Origin: Kosakonia sacchari
GTDB lineage: Bacteria > Pseudomonadota > Gammaproteobacteria > Enterobacterales > Enterobacteriaceae
Length of the DNA stretch: 64,000 nt
Direction of reading: 5' to 3'
NCBI GenBank assembly: GCA_900109485.1
Contig: FOAY01000003.1
Location: forward strand, 450,655 to 514,654
Each line of letters opens with the position of its first letter. Position 1 is the first letter of the stretch. Below the pieces are notes generated by a model. That model made no database searches. It saw nothing but the letters and a program-made list of their open reading frames with translations, and had not been told where the DNA came from. Below, in pieces: positions 36,825 to 45,534 of this stretch. A program made the translations under genes and the position numbers.

Positions 36825-36998
36825 ATGGCAAACCATCGTGGTGGAGCAGGTAACTTCGCTGAAGACCGTGAAAGAGCATCAGCAGCAGGCCGCAAAGGTG
36901 GGCAGCAAAGCGGGGGTAATTTCAAAAACGATCCTCAGCGCGCATCTGAAGCCGGTAAAAAAGGCGGCAAAAATAGTCACGGTAGCCGTGAAAGCTAA
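36825..36998 (+). CDS. ymdF: KGG-repeat stress protein YmdF
   Basis: 57 residues with two KGG-type repeats (ASAAGRKGGQQSGGNF and ASEAGKKGGKNS), the hallmark of the stress-induced KGG/GsiB-like hydrophilic proteins. It starts MANHRGGAGNFAED, nearly identical to E. coli YmdF. ATG 36825 has GGAGG upstream; the in-frame codon at 36759 is rejected. It probably protects cells under desiccation or stationary-phase stress, though the family function is not proven. Confidence 0.93.
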   Translation: MANHRGGAGNFAEDRERASAAGRKGGQQSGGNFKNDPQRASEAGKKGGKNSHGSRES

Positions 36999-37039
36999 CG
37001 TTCGATACTGACAGCCTGCTGGGTTGTTGTTCACGCCCG

Positions 37040-37066
37040 CCGCCGGGGAAACCCGGCGGTTTTTTT
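37040..37066 (+). terminator. Terminator after ymdF
   Basis: CCGCCGGG-GAAA-CCCGGCGG followed by seven Ts. Confidence 0.88.
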
Positions 37067-37126
37067 GCGCTTGCGCAACCCGTCGCGCCAACGCACACTA
37101 CGGGTTTTTCCTCTGATCGGTGTGTT

Positions 37127-38050
37127 ATGTCCCTCTCTCGTTACGCCTTTTCCGTTAAACCCCAGGAAGCGTTACTGATCGTCATCACCCTGTTCTGGGG
37201 CGGTACATTTCTTGCGGTGCAATATGCCGTGACAATGAGCGGCCCATTTTTCTTTGTTGGCCTGCGTTTTGCCACTGCCGGTCTGGCCGTGGCGCTCCTC
37301 TCGCTGCGGGTCTTAAATGGCATCACCTGGCTGGAAATAAAAGCCGGTGGGGTGATCGGTATCGCCATCGCCCTCGGCTACAGCCTGCAAAGCTGGGGGC
37401 TGCAATTTATTCCCAGCAGTAAATCGGCATTTATCACTGCCATGTATGTTCCGCTGGTACCGCTGTTGCAGTGGTTGTGCCTGGGGCGGATGCCGGGGTT
37501 GATGCCGTGCATTGGGATCGCGCTGGCGTTTAGCGGGCTATTGCTGCTGGCCGGGCCGGAAGGCAATATGCTGGCGCTGGGGAAAGGGGAGATCATTACG
37601 CTTGCCAGCGCGGTGGCGATTGCCGCCGAGATCATCCTGATCAGCGCATGGGCCGGGAAAGTCGATGTCCGGCGGGTGACGGTAGTGCAACTGTTAACGG
37701 CTTCGCTGGTCTCCTTTGCCGCCATGCTCCCTTCTGGCGAATCGGTACCGACGCTGTCGCCGGGTCTGCTGCTGGTCGCTCTGGGGCTGGGGATCTTCAG
37801 CGCCATTATCCAGGTGGTCATGAACTGGGCGCAGCGCAGCGTATCACCCACACGCGCGACGGTGATTTACACTGGCGAGCCGGTGTGGGCGGGCGTATTT
37901 GGTCGTCTGGCCGGTGAGCGTTTACCGCTGCTGGCGCTGTTCGGCGGGGCATTAATTGTGCTGGGCGTGCTGGTCAGCGAACTGAAGCTGAAAAAGAAAA
38001 AAGCGCCGTTGCCAGCGCCTGAAAACAGCGTTAAACAGTCGGAAGGTTAG
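37127..38050 (+). CDS. DMT-superfamily (EamA) transporter
   Basis: A 307-residue protein with ten hydrophobic segments in two EamA repeats, beginning [17 protein letters not shown]. The end of the second repeat ([18 protein letters not shown]) is a common EamA motif. These usually export small metabolites; the substrate is unknown. It occupies the place where rutG would lie in E. coli but is on the opposite strand. Its last 20 bp overlap the 3' end of rutF. The C-terminus is unusually basic ([13 protein letters not shown]). Confidence 0.82.
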   Translation: MSLSRYAFSVKPQEALLIVITLFWGGTFLAVQYAVTMSGPFFFVGLRFATAGLAVALLSLRVLNGITWLEIKAGGVIGIAIALGYSLQSWGLQFIPSSKSAFITAMYVPLVPLLQWLCLGRMPGLMPCIGIALAFSGLLLLAGPEGNMLALGKGEIITLASAVAIAAEIILISAWAGKVDVRRVTVVQLLTASLVSFAAMLPSGESVPTLSPGLLLVALGLGIFSAIIQVVMNWAQRSVSPTRATVIYTGEPVWAGVFGRLAGERLPLLALFGGALIVLGVLVSELKLKKKKAPLPAPENSVKQSEG

Positions 38051-38528
38051 CCGGCAGGGCGTGATAGCGCCGGTCAAACCACACCAGCCCCTCCGGCGTT
38101 GGATGGCGGGCAATATCAACGATCTGGCAAAACAGAATATCGTGCGTACCGACGCTCACAACCTGGCTGATCCGGCAGTCAAAGGAGGCCAGCGCACCGG
38201 CCAGACGCGGACAGCCGGTTTCGCCTTGCTGCCAGCGCGCTGCGGCAAAGCGTTCATCCATCGGCGTTTTGCCGCCAAACAGATTCGATAAACCTTCCTG
38301 TCCCGCCGCCAGCGTATTCACGCACAGCGCCTGATTATTGCTGAATACCGGCCAGACGGACGCCGAACGGTTAAGACATACCAGCAGCGTCGGCGGTGAA
38401 TCGGTCACACTGCACACGGCGCTGGCAGTGAAACCGGCACGGCCCGCCGGGCCATCGGTAGTGATAATGTTGACCGCCGCGCCGACACAGGCCATCGCGT
38501 CGCGAAATGTGGTGCTGTCAATACTCAT
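38031..38528 (-). CDS. rutF: FMN reductase RutF of the pyrimidine pathway
   Basis: 165 residues of the flavin-reductase-like fold, with [20 protein letters not shown] and [10 protein letters not shown] as in E. coli RutF (164 residues). It supplies reduced FMN to the RutA monooxygenase. ATG 38528 gives the family length. It is the last rut gene present: rutG does not follow, and instead the gene overlaps a convergent transporter gene by 20 bp. Confidence 0.93.
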   Translation of the reverse strand: MSIDSTTFRDAMACVGAAVNIITTDGPAGRAGFTASAVCSVTDSPPTLLVCLNRSASVWPVFSNNQALCVNTLAAGQEGLSNLFGGKTPMDERFAAARWQQGETGCPRLAGALASFDCRISQVVSVGTHDILFCQIVDIARHPTPEGLVWFDRRYHALPANLPTV

Positions 38529-38538
38529 AACCTGAACC

Positions 38539-39129
38539 TCATGCAAGCTGACAGACATCAGCAAAGGGCAAGCGCGGCAGGCGATCGTAGAGTTTGCCGG
38601 GATCGCCGTAACCAATGTTGACCAGTAAATTGCTGCGCCAGGTGCTGTCGGCAAAAAATGCGCTATCGACAACGGCGCGATCGAAGCCGGACATCGGGCC
38701 GGTATCCAGCCCCAGCGCCCGACAGGCGAAAATCAGGTAGGCCGCCTGCATGGAACTGTTGCGAAATGCTGTCTCCTCCGCCAGTTGCGGGCTGGAGGTG
38801 AACCAGCTCCGAGCATCGCCATGGGGAAACAGCACCGGCAATTGTTCATAAAATTCACTGTCCCAGGCAACGATGGCCGTCACCGGCGCACTGAGCGTTT
38901 TTGCCAGATTGCCGCTGGAGAGCGCCGGACGCAGCTTCTCTTTACCTTCCGGCGTGCGGATAAACACCCACCGTGCCGGGCTACAGTTGGCCGATGTCGG
39001 CCCCATTTTCAGCAGATCGTAAACCTGTTGCAGCGTCTCATCGCTAACCGGCCGTTCCAGCCAGCCATTGTGGGTGCGCGCCTGGTTGAACAGGGTATCC
39101 AGCGCCGCAGCGTTAACGGCTTCGCTCAT
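38539..39129 (-). CDS. rutE: Malonic semialdehyde reductase RutE
   Basis: 196 residues of the nitroreductase fold. It starts [20 protein letters not shown] and has [16 protein letters not shown], as in RutE/YdfG-partner enzymes. It reduces toxic malonic semialdehyde to 3-hydroxypropionate at the end of the pathway. It overlaps the rutD stop by four bases and lies 10 bp before rutF. Confidence 0.93.
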   Translation of the reverse strand: MSEAVNAAALDTLFNQARTHNGWLERPVSDETLQQVYDLLKMGPTSANCSPARWVFIRTPEGKEKLRPALSSGNLAKTLSAPVTAIVAWDSEFYEQLPVLFPHGDARSWFTSSPQLAEETAFRNSSMQAAYLIFACRALGLDTGPMSGFDRAVVDSAFFADSTWRSNLLVNIGYGDPGKLYDRLPRLPFADVCQLA

Positions 39130-39938
39130 AAATTCTCCTTCTGAGCCAGAGTCAGAACGGGCAGCATGCTGTGCAGCCCGTCGAGTAAAAGGGTATTAAA
39201 CTCTTCGCTTTCGGTGACATTGCAGGCATGCGCGCCGCGTTCCATCACCTGTAATTGGCTACCGGGGATCGCTGCTTGCAGGTCGGCAGAGCAAGTCCAG
39301 GGCACCAGCAGATCGTCCCGCGCGCAAATGATGTTTGTCGGGCAGCGAATCGCTTGCGCACGGCGGCTGAAGTCGGCATTTTTCAGCGCCGCCAGGCGAC
39401 GCACCAGGTTCCCCGCGCCCTGAAAATGCGCCAGCGCCAACGCTTCCTCTGCTTCCATCCGGGGCGCATGAGCGGCCATCCAGTCCGCCGGGTAGAGGAA
39501 CAACGGTTGCGCCTGTACCCAGGCTTCCGCGCCGTCCGCCGCCAGCAACCGCTCGCGCACGCGGAAACAGCGCAGCGTATGGTCGTTCAGCCGTAGCCAG
39601 CCATTCACCAGCACCAGCCCGCTTACCGCCTGCGGGTAGTCCAGTGCCAGTTGCAGGCCAATCAGCGCGCCCAGCGCGTGGCCGATAAGGCAAAAACGGG
39701 TGATTCCTTCCGCCTGCAGCGCCTGGTGCAGCTCCGCTGCCATATCCTGCATGCTATAACCATCCGGCAGCGTGGCCGGGTTATTGCCGGTTCCGCGCTG
39801 GTCGTAGCGCACCACCTGGTAATGCGTTTCCAGCGCCGCGAGTTGCGCCAGCCAGTAGCTGCCAGCACCGCCCAACCCGGCGCTCAACACCACCACTGGC
39901 GCGCCTGCGTACGGCGCATCGCTCAGGGTTAGCTTCAT
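39126..39938 (-). CDS. rutD: Aminoacrylate hydrolase RutD
   Basis: 270 residues of the alpha/beta-hydrolase fold. The nucleophile elbow, normally GxSxG, reads GHALG (86-90). The missing serine is, as I recall, normal for RutD, which helps hydrolyse 3-aminoacrylate to malonic semialdehyde. ATG 39938 has GAGG upstream and starts [14 protein letters not shown]. The longer frame to 39989 is rejected because it overlaps rutC. Confidence 0.92.
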   Translation of the reverse strand: MKLTLSDAPYAGAPVVVLSAGLGGAGSYWLAQLAALETHYQVVRYDQRGTGNNPATLPDGYSMQDMAAELHQALQAEGITRFCLIGHALGALIGLQLALDYPQAVSGLVLVNGWLRLNDHTLRCFRVRERLLAADGAEAWVQAQPLFLYPADWMAAHAPRMEAEEALALAHFQGAGNLVRRLAALKNADFSRRAQAIRCPTNIICARDDLLVPWTCSADLQAAIPGSQLQVMERGAHACNVTESEEFNTLLLDGLHSMLPVLTLAQKENL

Positions 39939-39945
39939 GGCATCC

Positions 39946-40332
39946 TCACTGGCCGATGTGCGCAACGGTGGCGATCTCCACCAGCGCATCGGGTTTCACC
40001 AGGCCGCATTGAATGCAGAAACGCGCCGGTTTATCGCCGGGGAAAAACTCGGCGTACACGTCGTTAATCGCGGCGTAATTTTTCCAGTCGGTGATAAAGA
40101 TGCTGTTGAATGTCACATCCTCCATCGTACCACCTGCGGTCTCGATCACGCGTTTGATCGTTTCCAGCACGTGGCGCGTTTGCGCCTTTGGGTCGCCAAC
40201 AAACACCACGTTATTGTCGGCATCAAACGGTAGCGTGCCGGAGACATACACCACGCCGTCAGCCAGCGTGCCCGGAACAAACGGGGCGATAGGGGTGGTG
40301 GTGCCCGGCGGAATAATGACCTGTTTTGGCAT
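39946..40332 (-). CDS. rutC: Aminoacrylate deaminase-type protein RutC (YjgF/RidA family)
   Basis: 128 residues of the RidA family, with [20 protein letters not shown] and [12 protein letters not shown] at the start and the arginine-containing [19 protein letters not shown] near the end. It acts on peroxy- or aminoacrylate intermediates between RutB and RutD. It lies 11 bp after rutB. Its length is the same as E. coli RutC. Confidence 0.93.
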   Translation of the reverse strand: MPKQVIIPPGTTTPIAPFVPGTLADGVVYVSGTLPFDADNNVVFVGDPKAQTRHVLETIKRVIETAGGTMEDVTFNSIFITDWKNYAAINDVYAEFFPGDKPARFCIQCGLVKPDALVEIATVAHIGQ

Positions 40333-40343
40333 GATGAGTCTCC

Positions 40344-41036
40344 TTACGCAATGTTGACCAGTTTTTGGGGGGCGAGGGCGGAGCAGAAAGTCTGCACATC
40401 GCTCACCCAGCCGAAGAAGGTTTCGATATTGAACAGCGCCGCTTGCTGGGCAAATTCAGGGCCAGCCTGATGGGTGGCGTCTTCCAGTACGATGCCGAAA
40501 TATTCGAGAAAAAAGCCGTCGCGCAGTGTTGATTCAACGCAGACGTTGGTGGCAATACCGGTAAATACCAGATGGCGGATGCCGCGGCTGCGCAGGAGGC
40601 TGTCCAGCGGCGTATTAAAGAAGCCGCTGTAACGCGGTTTCGGCAGTACGATATCACCAGCTTGCGGCTTGAGTTCCGCCACCAGTTCATAATCCCAGCC
40701 GCCTTTTGCCAGCAATTTGCCCTGCAATTCCGGGCGCTTGCGCATGGTCTTCAGCGCGTTGGATTTGTGGTAGTTCGGCGAACCGGGGCCACCGGCTTCT
40801 ACGTACTGATCATCCCAGCCGTTCTGAAACCAGATAATCAACATCCCGGCTTTGCGGGCGGCGGCAACGGCAATATTGATATTCTCAATCACTGGCCTGG
40901 TAGCCGAGACATCAAAACCGGCCAAATCCAGGTAGCCGCCGGGGCTGGCATAGGCATTTTGCATATCCACCACAATCAGGGCGCTGCGCTCAGGAGAAAA
41001 ATCGACCGATTCCGGGCGTGCGTTGAGGGTAATCAT
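40344..41036 (-). CDS. rutB: Ureidoacrylate amidohydrolase RutB
   Basis: 230 residues of the isochorismatase-like cysteine hydrolase fold. The triad is Asp24 (VVDMQNAYA), Lys133 (LPKPRYSGF) and Cys166 ([12 protein letters not shown]). It hydrolyses (Z)-3-ureidoacrylate peracid, giving carbamate (then ammonia and CO2) and aminoacrylate. One-base overlap with rutA. Confidence 0.95.
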   Translation of the reverse strand: MITLNARPESVDFSPERSALIVVDMQNAYASPGGYLDLAGFDVSATRPVIENINIAVAAARKAGMLIIWFQNGWDDQYVEAGGPGSPNYHKSNALKTMRKRPELQGKLLAKGGWDYELVAELKPQAGDIVLPKPRYSGFFNTPLDSLLRSRGIRHLVFTGIATNVCVESTLRDGFFLEYFGIVLEDATHQAGPEFAQQAALFNIETFFGWVSDVQTFCSALAPQKLVNIA

Positions 41037-42127
41037 CAGGCAACCTCGCGTTTTGGGGCTGGAATATGGCTACGGCACTGCATCAGCGGCTGAATGCGCT
41101 CGCCGAACATTTCGACGCCCTGTAAAAAATCATCAAAGGTCAGCAATACGCCGTCGGTGCCCGGGACGCTGGCAACCTCATCGAGTAAGCGCGCTACCGT
41201 GGCATACGAACCCACCAGCGTACCCATATTGATATTCACCGCCGATGTCGGATCGGCCATCTGACGCACATTCGTGTCCGCGCCGGAACGGGTATCTTTC
41301 TGGCTCTGTTCGGTAAGCCATGCCAGCGCTTCGTCGTCAGCGCCTGCTTTGTAGTGCTCCCATTTGGCCCGTGCCGCCTCGTCGGTTTCATCGGCAATAA
41401 CCATAAACAGCACATAGGAGCCGACATCGCGCCCGGTGGCGCTGGCCGCTTCCTGCATACGTTTGGCCGTCGGCGCAAACGCGGTTGGCGTGTTAACACC
41501 TTTGCCGAAGCAGAAGTTGTAATCAGCGTATTGTGCGGAAAAAGCCATTCCCGCATCGCTTTGCCCGGCGCAGATCACCTTCATCGGACCGACGGGTTGC
41601 GGACTGACGCGGCAATCATTCATGGTGAAAAATTCGCCTTTGAAATCGCTTTTGCCAGTTCCCCACAGATCGCGCAATACCTGCACGTACTCTGTCAGAT
41701 AGTCATAGCGACGGGAGAAGTAGTCGTCGCCCGGCCACAGGCCCATCTGCTCATACTCCGGCTTTTGCCAGCCGGTCACCAGGTTTACGCCAAAACGCCC
41801 GCCGGAGATGGAATCAATGGTCGATGCCATCCGCGCGACAATGGCAGGCGGCAGCGTCAGGGTAGCGGCAGTGGCGTAAATCTGAATACGCGAAGTGACC
41901 GCCGCAAGCCCGGCCATCAGCGTGAAGGATTCGAGGTTGTGATCCCAGAATTCAGTTTTGCCGCCAAAACCACGCAGCTTGATCATCGAGAGCGCGAAAT
42001 CGAAGTGGTAATACTCCGCTTTCTGCACAATCGCTTTATTCAGTTCAAAGGTCGGCTTGTACTGTGGCGCATGGGTTGAAATCAGCCAGCCGTTGTTGCC
42101 AATCGGAACGAAAACACCAATTTTCAT
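41036..42127 (-). CDS. rutA: Pyrimidine monooxygenase RutA
   Basis: 363 residues of the bacterial-luciferase-like flavin monooxygenase fold. It starts [20 protein letters not shown] and has [20 protein letters not shown]. It opens the uracil or thymine ring using reduced FMN from RutF and oxygen. First gene of rutABCDEF, divergent from rutR. A near-perfect sigma-54 site lies at 42208-42223 and a RutR-like operator at 42288-42303. Confidence 0.96.
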   Translation of the reverse strand: MKIGVFVPIGNNGWLISTHAPQYKPTFELNKAIVQKAEYYHFDFALSMIKLRGFGGKTEFWDHNLESFTLMAGLAAVTSRIQIYATAATLTLPPAIVARMASTIDSISGGRFGVNLVTGWQKPEYEQMGLWPGDDYFSRRYDYLTEYVQVLRDLWGTGKSDFKGEFFTMNDCRVSPQPVGPMKVICAGQSDAGMAFSAQYADYNFCFGKGVNTPTAFAPTAKRMQEAASATGRDVGSYVLFMVIADETDEAARAKWEHYKAGADDEALAWLTEQSQKDTRSGADTNVRQMADPTSAVNINMGTLVGSYATVARLLDEVASVPGTDGVLLTFDDFLQGVEMFGERIQPLMQCRSHIPAPKREVA

Positions 42128-42207
42128 TACCTACCTCGCTTTGTCAGGTGAATGTCTGGCGTGGCGTTGCATCCTGCATTTTCCTTTCAGCCGCGCAATC
42201 AAGGGTT

Positions 42208-42223
42208 TGCAAAGCGGATGCCA
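42208..42223 (-). promoter_or_regulatory. Sigma-54 promoter of rutABCDEF
   Basis: TGGCATCCGCTTTGCA on the minus strand matches TGGCAY-R-N4-TTGCW at all positions except the central purine. Predicted start is about 42197, giving a leader of roughly 70 bases. In E. coli the rut operon is NtrC-activated, which agrees. Confidence 0.65.
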
Positions 42224-42287
42224 ACAATGAAAAGATCATTGTTATTAAGGTGTTAACCGAAAGTTGATAAAATGAGCCGTAAAAAAG

Positions 42288-42303
42288 TGGACTAAATGGT
42301 CAA
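42288..42303. promoter_or_regulatory. RutR-like operator
   Basis: TGGACTAAATGGTCAA fits the RutR palindrome TTGACCA-N2-TGGTCAA with two mismatches. It lies between the divergent rutA and rutR genes, about 80 bp upstream of the rutA sigma-54 site. Confidence 0.6.
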
Positions 42304-42406
42304 AAAAGTTGCACAAAAAAAAGGCGTTCATGTGCAATCAGAGTGCACAGGGTCGAGTCGCCGTGCGCCTTTTGCTATGCTGCTGCCAACCAAAAGGAGA
42401 GAGAAA

Positions 42407-43045
42407 ATGGCACAGGGTACGGTGAAGCGGGCCGGTAAACGTACGCAGGCGGTTAATGAGAAGCGACAGGCGATTTTGACGGCGGCGCTGGAGATCTTTT
42501 CCCGCGTGGGTTTTCACGGCGCACGGCTGGAGCAGGTCGCCGATGGCGCGGGCGTGTCGAAAACCAATTTGCTCTATTACTACCCGTCGAAAGAGGCGCT
42601 CTATATTGCTGTGCTGCTGCAGATCCTGGATATCTGGCTGGCGCCGCTGAAAGCCTTCCGCGCAGATTTCACGCCGCTGGTGGCAATTAAGGAGTACATC
42701 CGCCTGAAGCTGGAGGTGTCACGCGATTATCCGCAGGCATCAAAGCTTTTCTGCCAGGAGATGTTGCAGGGCGCGCCGCTGCTGAAAGCGGAGCTGACAG
42801 GGGATTTAAAAACGTTGGTGGAGGAGAAGTCGGCCATTATTGCTGGCTGGATCGCCAGCGGTAAACTGGCGGCGGTCGATCCGCATCACCTGATCTTTAT
42901 GATTTGGGCCTCAACCCAGCACTACGCCGATTTTGCCATCCAGGTGGAAGCCGTCACCGGCGCGACGTTACAGGATGAGGCCTTCTTTCAGCGCACGGTC
43001 GATAATGTGCAGCGCATGATCATTGAAGGCATCCGCGTCCGTTAA
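42407..43045 (+). CDS. rutR: TetR-family regulator RutR
   Basis: 212 residues, as in E. coli. The N-terminal helix-turn-helix reads ALEIFSRVGFHGARLEQVAD then GVSKTNLLYYYPSKEALY. The C-terminal part binds uracil. It represses rut genes and, in E. coli, also controls carAB. ATG 42407 with AAGGAGAG upstream gives the family length; an in-frame codon at 42296 is rejected. Its end overlaps the convergent LprI-like gene by four bases. Confidence 0.94.
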   Translation: MAQGTVKRAGKRTQAVNEKRQAILTAALEIFSRVGFHGARLEQVADGAGVSKTNLLYYYPSKEALYIAVLLQILDIWLAPLKAFRADFTPLVAIKEYIRLKLEVSRDYPQASKLFCQEMLQGAPLLKAELTGDLKTLVEEKSAIIAGWIASGKLAAVDPHHLIFMIWASTQHYADFAIQVEAVTGATLQDEAFFQRTVDNVQRMIIEGIRVR

Positions 43046-43437
43046 TTGCCGGGCGGCAGCGGGCAACTGACATCGCCTTCGCCGCACTGTAGCAGCGAGG
43101 CCAGCCAGGCTTCGCGCTCGTTGGTTTTATCCGTCAGACACTGATTTTCCACCATCGGCTGCACGCTTCCGCCTTCGACGCCGGAACTGACAAAGGCGCA
43201 ATCGCTGTCGCGCAGCGTTATCCAGGTTTGCTGCGCTTTTTTCAGCAGTGACGCCTGCGCGGGAGTGGCGCGCTTAATGGCGCTCTGATAAGTCTGGTTC
43301 AGCTTTTTATCCGCGGCCTGATATTGTGCGGCAGTACAGCTATTCAGCTCAGCCTGTGTTGAGGCGTTTTCGCACTCGTCGGCGAGCAGCGGGCTGCTCA
43401 TTAACAGCGCGGTCAGCGCCAGCATGCAACGTTTCAT
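43042..43437 (-). CDS. LprI/DUF1311-family secreted protein (lysozyme-inhibitor-like)
   Basis: 131 residues with a signal peptide (MKRCMLALTALLMSSPLLA). The mature part, DECENASTQAELNSCTAAQY, then ADKKLNQTYQSAI and a second cysteine pair, is the LprI domain. Some members inhibit lysozyme in the periplasm; for this one the function is inferred only. ATG 43437 with AAGGGGAT upstream is chosen over a long upstream frame that overlaps the nucleotidyltransferase gene. Confidence 0.78.
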   Translation of the reverse strand: MKRCMLALTALLMSSPLLADECENASTQAELNSCTAAQYQAADKKLNQTYQSAIKRATPAQASLLKKAQQTWITLRDSDCAFVSSGVEGGSVQPMVENQCLTDKTNEREAWLASLLQCGEGDVSCPLPPGN

Positions 43438-43477
43438 CCCATCCCCTTCCGTACAAGGCTCTGATTCAGCCGTTTTA

Positions 43478-44056
43478 TTAGCATAGCCCCGGGGGAATGT
43501 CATCTGCAGCGATAAGCGCAAGATGCGGGTAACGTGCCAGCCAGCGCTTTTCTTCCACCCGCTTGCGAAACTGTGGATATTTACGCCCTGTAAAGTGCGG
43601 TGTCGGTCGCAGGCGCAAGCCAAACAGATCGTCCAGGCCAAAAGGGGCAATAATCTCAATACGCGCCTTACCGGCCAGGCGCACCGCTACAGCGGTGGCG
43701 GTTTCCGGCCAGTGCCGCAGTGCCGCGAGCAGTGAAGAATACGGCGCATCGCCGTTGCGCAGATGCATGCGTGCCTGGTTTTTTACCGACCATTTAACCT
43801 CTGGCGCGTGCTCGCGCAGGCGGTTTTCCATCTTTATATCCGCTTCGATCGCCATTTCATGTGGATTAAGCCAGATGATATCCACATCGCCAGCCGGTGG
43901 CTGCGGCGTGCTATGGTGCAGATGATCCCATACGGCATCGCGTACAAATCCGGCGCCAATCCAGCTTTCAGGGCACAAGGCGTGAACGATATGGAGTATG
44001 TTCCTGCGCCGGGGATCGGTGAGTAATAGCGTTTCCAGTGCGCTGGCATAACGCAT
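43478..44056 (-). CDS. Nucleotidyltransferase-family protein (DUF925/COG3575)
   Basis: 192 residues resembling minimal nucleotidyltransferases: GAGFVRDAVWDHLH followed by GDVDIIWLNP supplies the G-x-D-x-D metal motif. The C-terminal TPHFTGRKYPQFRKRVEEKR is typical of this uncharacterised family. The substrate is unknown. It is monocistronic or cotranscribed with the LprI-like gene 40 bp downstream. Confidence 0.75.
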   Translation of the reverse strand: MRYASALETLLLTDPRRRNILHIVHALCPESWIGAGFVRDAVWDHLHHSTPQPPAGDVDIIWLNPHEMAIEADIKMENRLREHAPEVKWSVKNQARMHLRNGDAPYSSLLAALRHWPETATAVAVRLAGKARIEIIAPFGLDDLFGLRLRPTPHFTGRKYPQFRKRVEEKRWLARYPHLALIAADDIPPGLC

Positions 44057-44443
44057 GTGCGGCTCCTGCAGAAAGAGAGTGAGGTATCGAAAGGGGAGAA
44101 GAGAGTATGCCGATGTTGCGTTTTACCTTACTCGTTTCAGTTCTCAAATTTGCAAACTTTTCCCGCCGTTAAAGCCATTCATTCAGCGCATAAATACCCT
44201 GATTTATCGATAAATGATAACGATGTGTTAATTAAATGTTTAATTTAATGTGGTTTTTAACACATGTGATCTGATATAAGAAAATTATATGGTTTATTTT
44301 TACTTAAATTTAACCATGTATTTTCACAAAATTAACATTTTTGGGCATAAATCACATTTTTGATTTTTACATTATTTTGCCTCTTCCCTTCGTTGTTAAT
44401 CTCCCCATCGCGACTTTCCTCTGTCCTCAAGAAAGGTACAACT
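44057..44443. promoter_or_regulatory. AT-rich promoter region of the sugar operon with CRP-like half sites
   Basis: Strongly AT-rich. It contains CATGTGATCTGATATA near 44263 and ATAAATCACATTTT near 44346. Each has one good half of the CRP site (TGTGA or TCACA) and a poor other half. Catabolite control of a sugar importer would be expected. No gene is seen here. Confidence 0.35.
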
Positions 44444-45427
44444 ATGAAATTCAAACTCGCATTACTCAGCGCAGCGCTTATTTCTGCCTGCATGGTGTCG
44501 GGCCAGTCCGTTGCAGCAGAAAAGTATGAGATCGCGGTGGTTGCAAAAGTGACCGGTATTCCGTGGTTTAACCGCATGGAGACCGGCGTTAACGAAGCAG
44601 CGAAGAAACTGGACGTTAACGCTTATCAGACCGGGCCTTCTACCCCGGATCCGGCGCAGCAAGTGAAGGTGATTGAAGATCTGATCGCGAAAAACGTTAA
44701 CGCCATCATCGTGGTGCCGAACGATGCGAAAGTGCTGGAGCCGGTGCTGAAAAAAGCCCGCGACAAAGGCATTGTGGTGCTGACGCATGAATCCCCGGAT
44801 CAGCAGATTGGTCAGTGGGATATCGAAACCATCGACAGCGAAAAATACGCGCAGGCCAACGTTGATGAGTTAGCGAAAGATATGGGCGGTAAAGGCGGTT
44901 ATGCGATCTACGTCGGTTCACTGACCGTACCGTTGCACAACGCCTGGGCTGATTACGCCATTAAATATCAAAAAGAAAAATACCCGGATATGTTTGAAGT
45001 CACCTCGCGTCTGCCGGTGGCGGAAAGCATCGACAAATCCTACGCCACTACCCTCGATTTAATGAAAACCTACCCGCAATTGAAAGGGGTGATCGGTTTT
45101 GGTTCACTGGGGCCGATTGGCGCAGGGCAGGCGGTACAGAAAAAACGTGCGAAAGACAAACTGGCGGTTGTCGGGATTGCGATGCCGGGCCAGGCTGCGC
45201 CGTATCTGATGCGTGGCGATATCAAAAAAGCGCTGCTGTGGGACCCGCGTGATGCAGGTTTTGCGCTGGTCACCGTCGCTGACCAGTTGTTGCAGGGCAA
45301 GGAAGTCACTCCCGATCTGACCATCGACGGGCTGGGCAAAGCCGACGTCGATATGGACAAGAAAGTCATCCGCTTTAACAAAATCCTCGAAGTTACTAAA
45401 GATAACGCGCAATCACTCGGCTTCTGA
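44444..45427 (+). CDS. Periplasmic sugar-binding protein (LsrB/RhaS-like)
   Basis: 327 residues with a Sec signal (MKFKLALLSAALISACMVSG, cleavage near VAAEK). EKYEIAVVAKVTGIPWFNRM and NAIIVVPNDAKVLEPVLKKA identify the periplasmic-binding-protein type I family (CUT2 class), near LsrB and RhaS. It captures a sugar for the importer encoded next. ATG 44444 with GAAAGG upstream is preferred to the in-frame codon at 44360. A terminator-like hairpin follows before the ATPase gene. Confidence 0.85.
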   Translation: MKFKLALLSAALISACMVSGQSVAAEKYEIAVVAKVTGIPWFNRMETGVNEAAKKLDVNAYQTGPSTPDPAQQVKVIEDLIAKNVNAIIVVPNDAKVLEPVLKKARDKGIVVLTHESPDQQIGQWDIETIDSEKYAQANVDELAKDMGGKGGYAIYVGSLTVPLHNAWADYAIKYQKEKYPDMFEVTSRLPVAESIDKSYATTLDLMKTYPQLKGVIGFGSLGPIGAGQAVQKKRAKDKLAVVGIAMPGQAAPYLMRGDIKKALLWDPRDAGFALVTVADQLLQGKEVTPDLTIDGLGKADVDMDKKVIRFNKILEVTKDNAQSLGF

Positions 45428-45455
45428 TTTTTTCAGGCCACACCAGGGAACCGGA

Positions 45456-45482
45456 GACCGGCCGCAAGGCCGGGCTCTTTTT
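45456..45482 (+). terminator. Internal terminator/attenuator after the binding-protein gene
   Basis: CCGGCC-GCAA-GGCCGG followed by CTCTTTTT, between the binding-protein and ATPase genes. A partial stop here would give excess binding protein over the membrane parts, a common arrangement. Confidence 0.75.
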
Positions 45483-45534
45483 GCAGCACAGATAACCATC
45501 GCGTCCCGTACGGGCGCTGGCAGGGGTATTGTCA

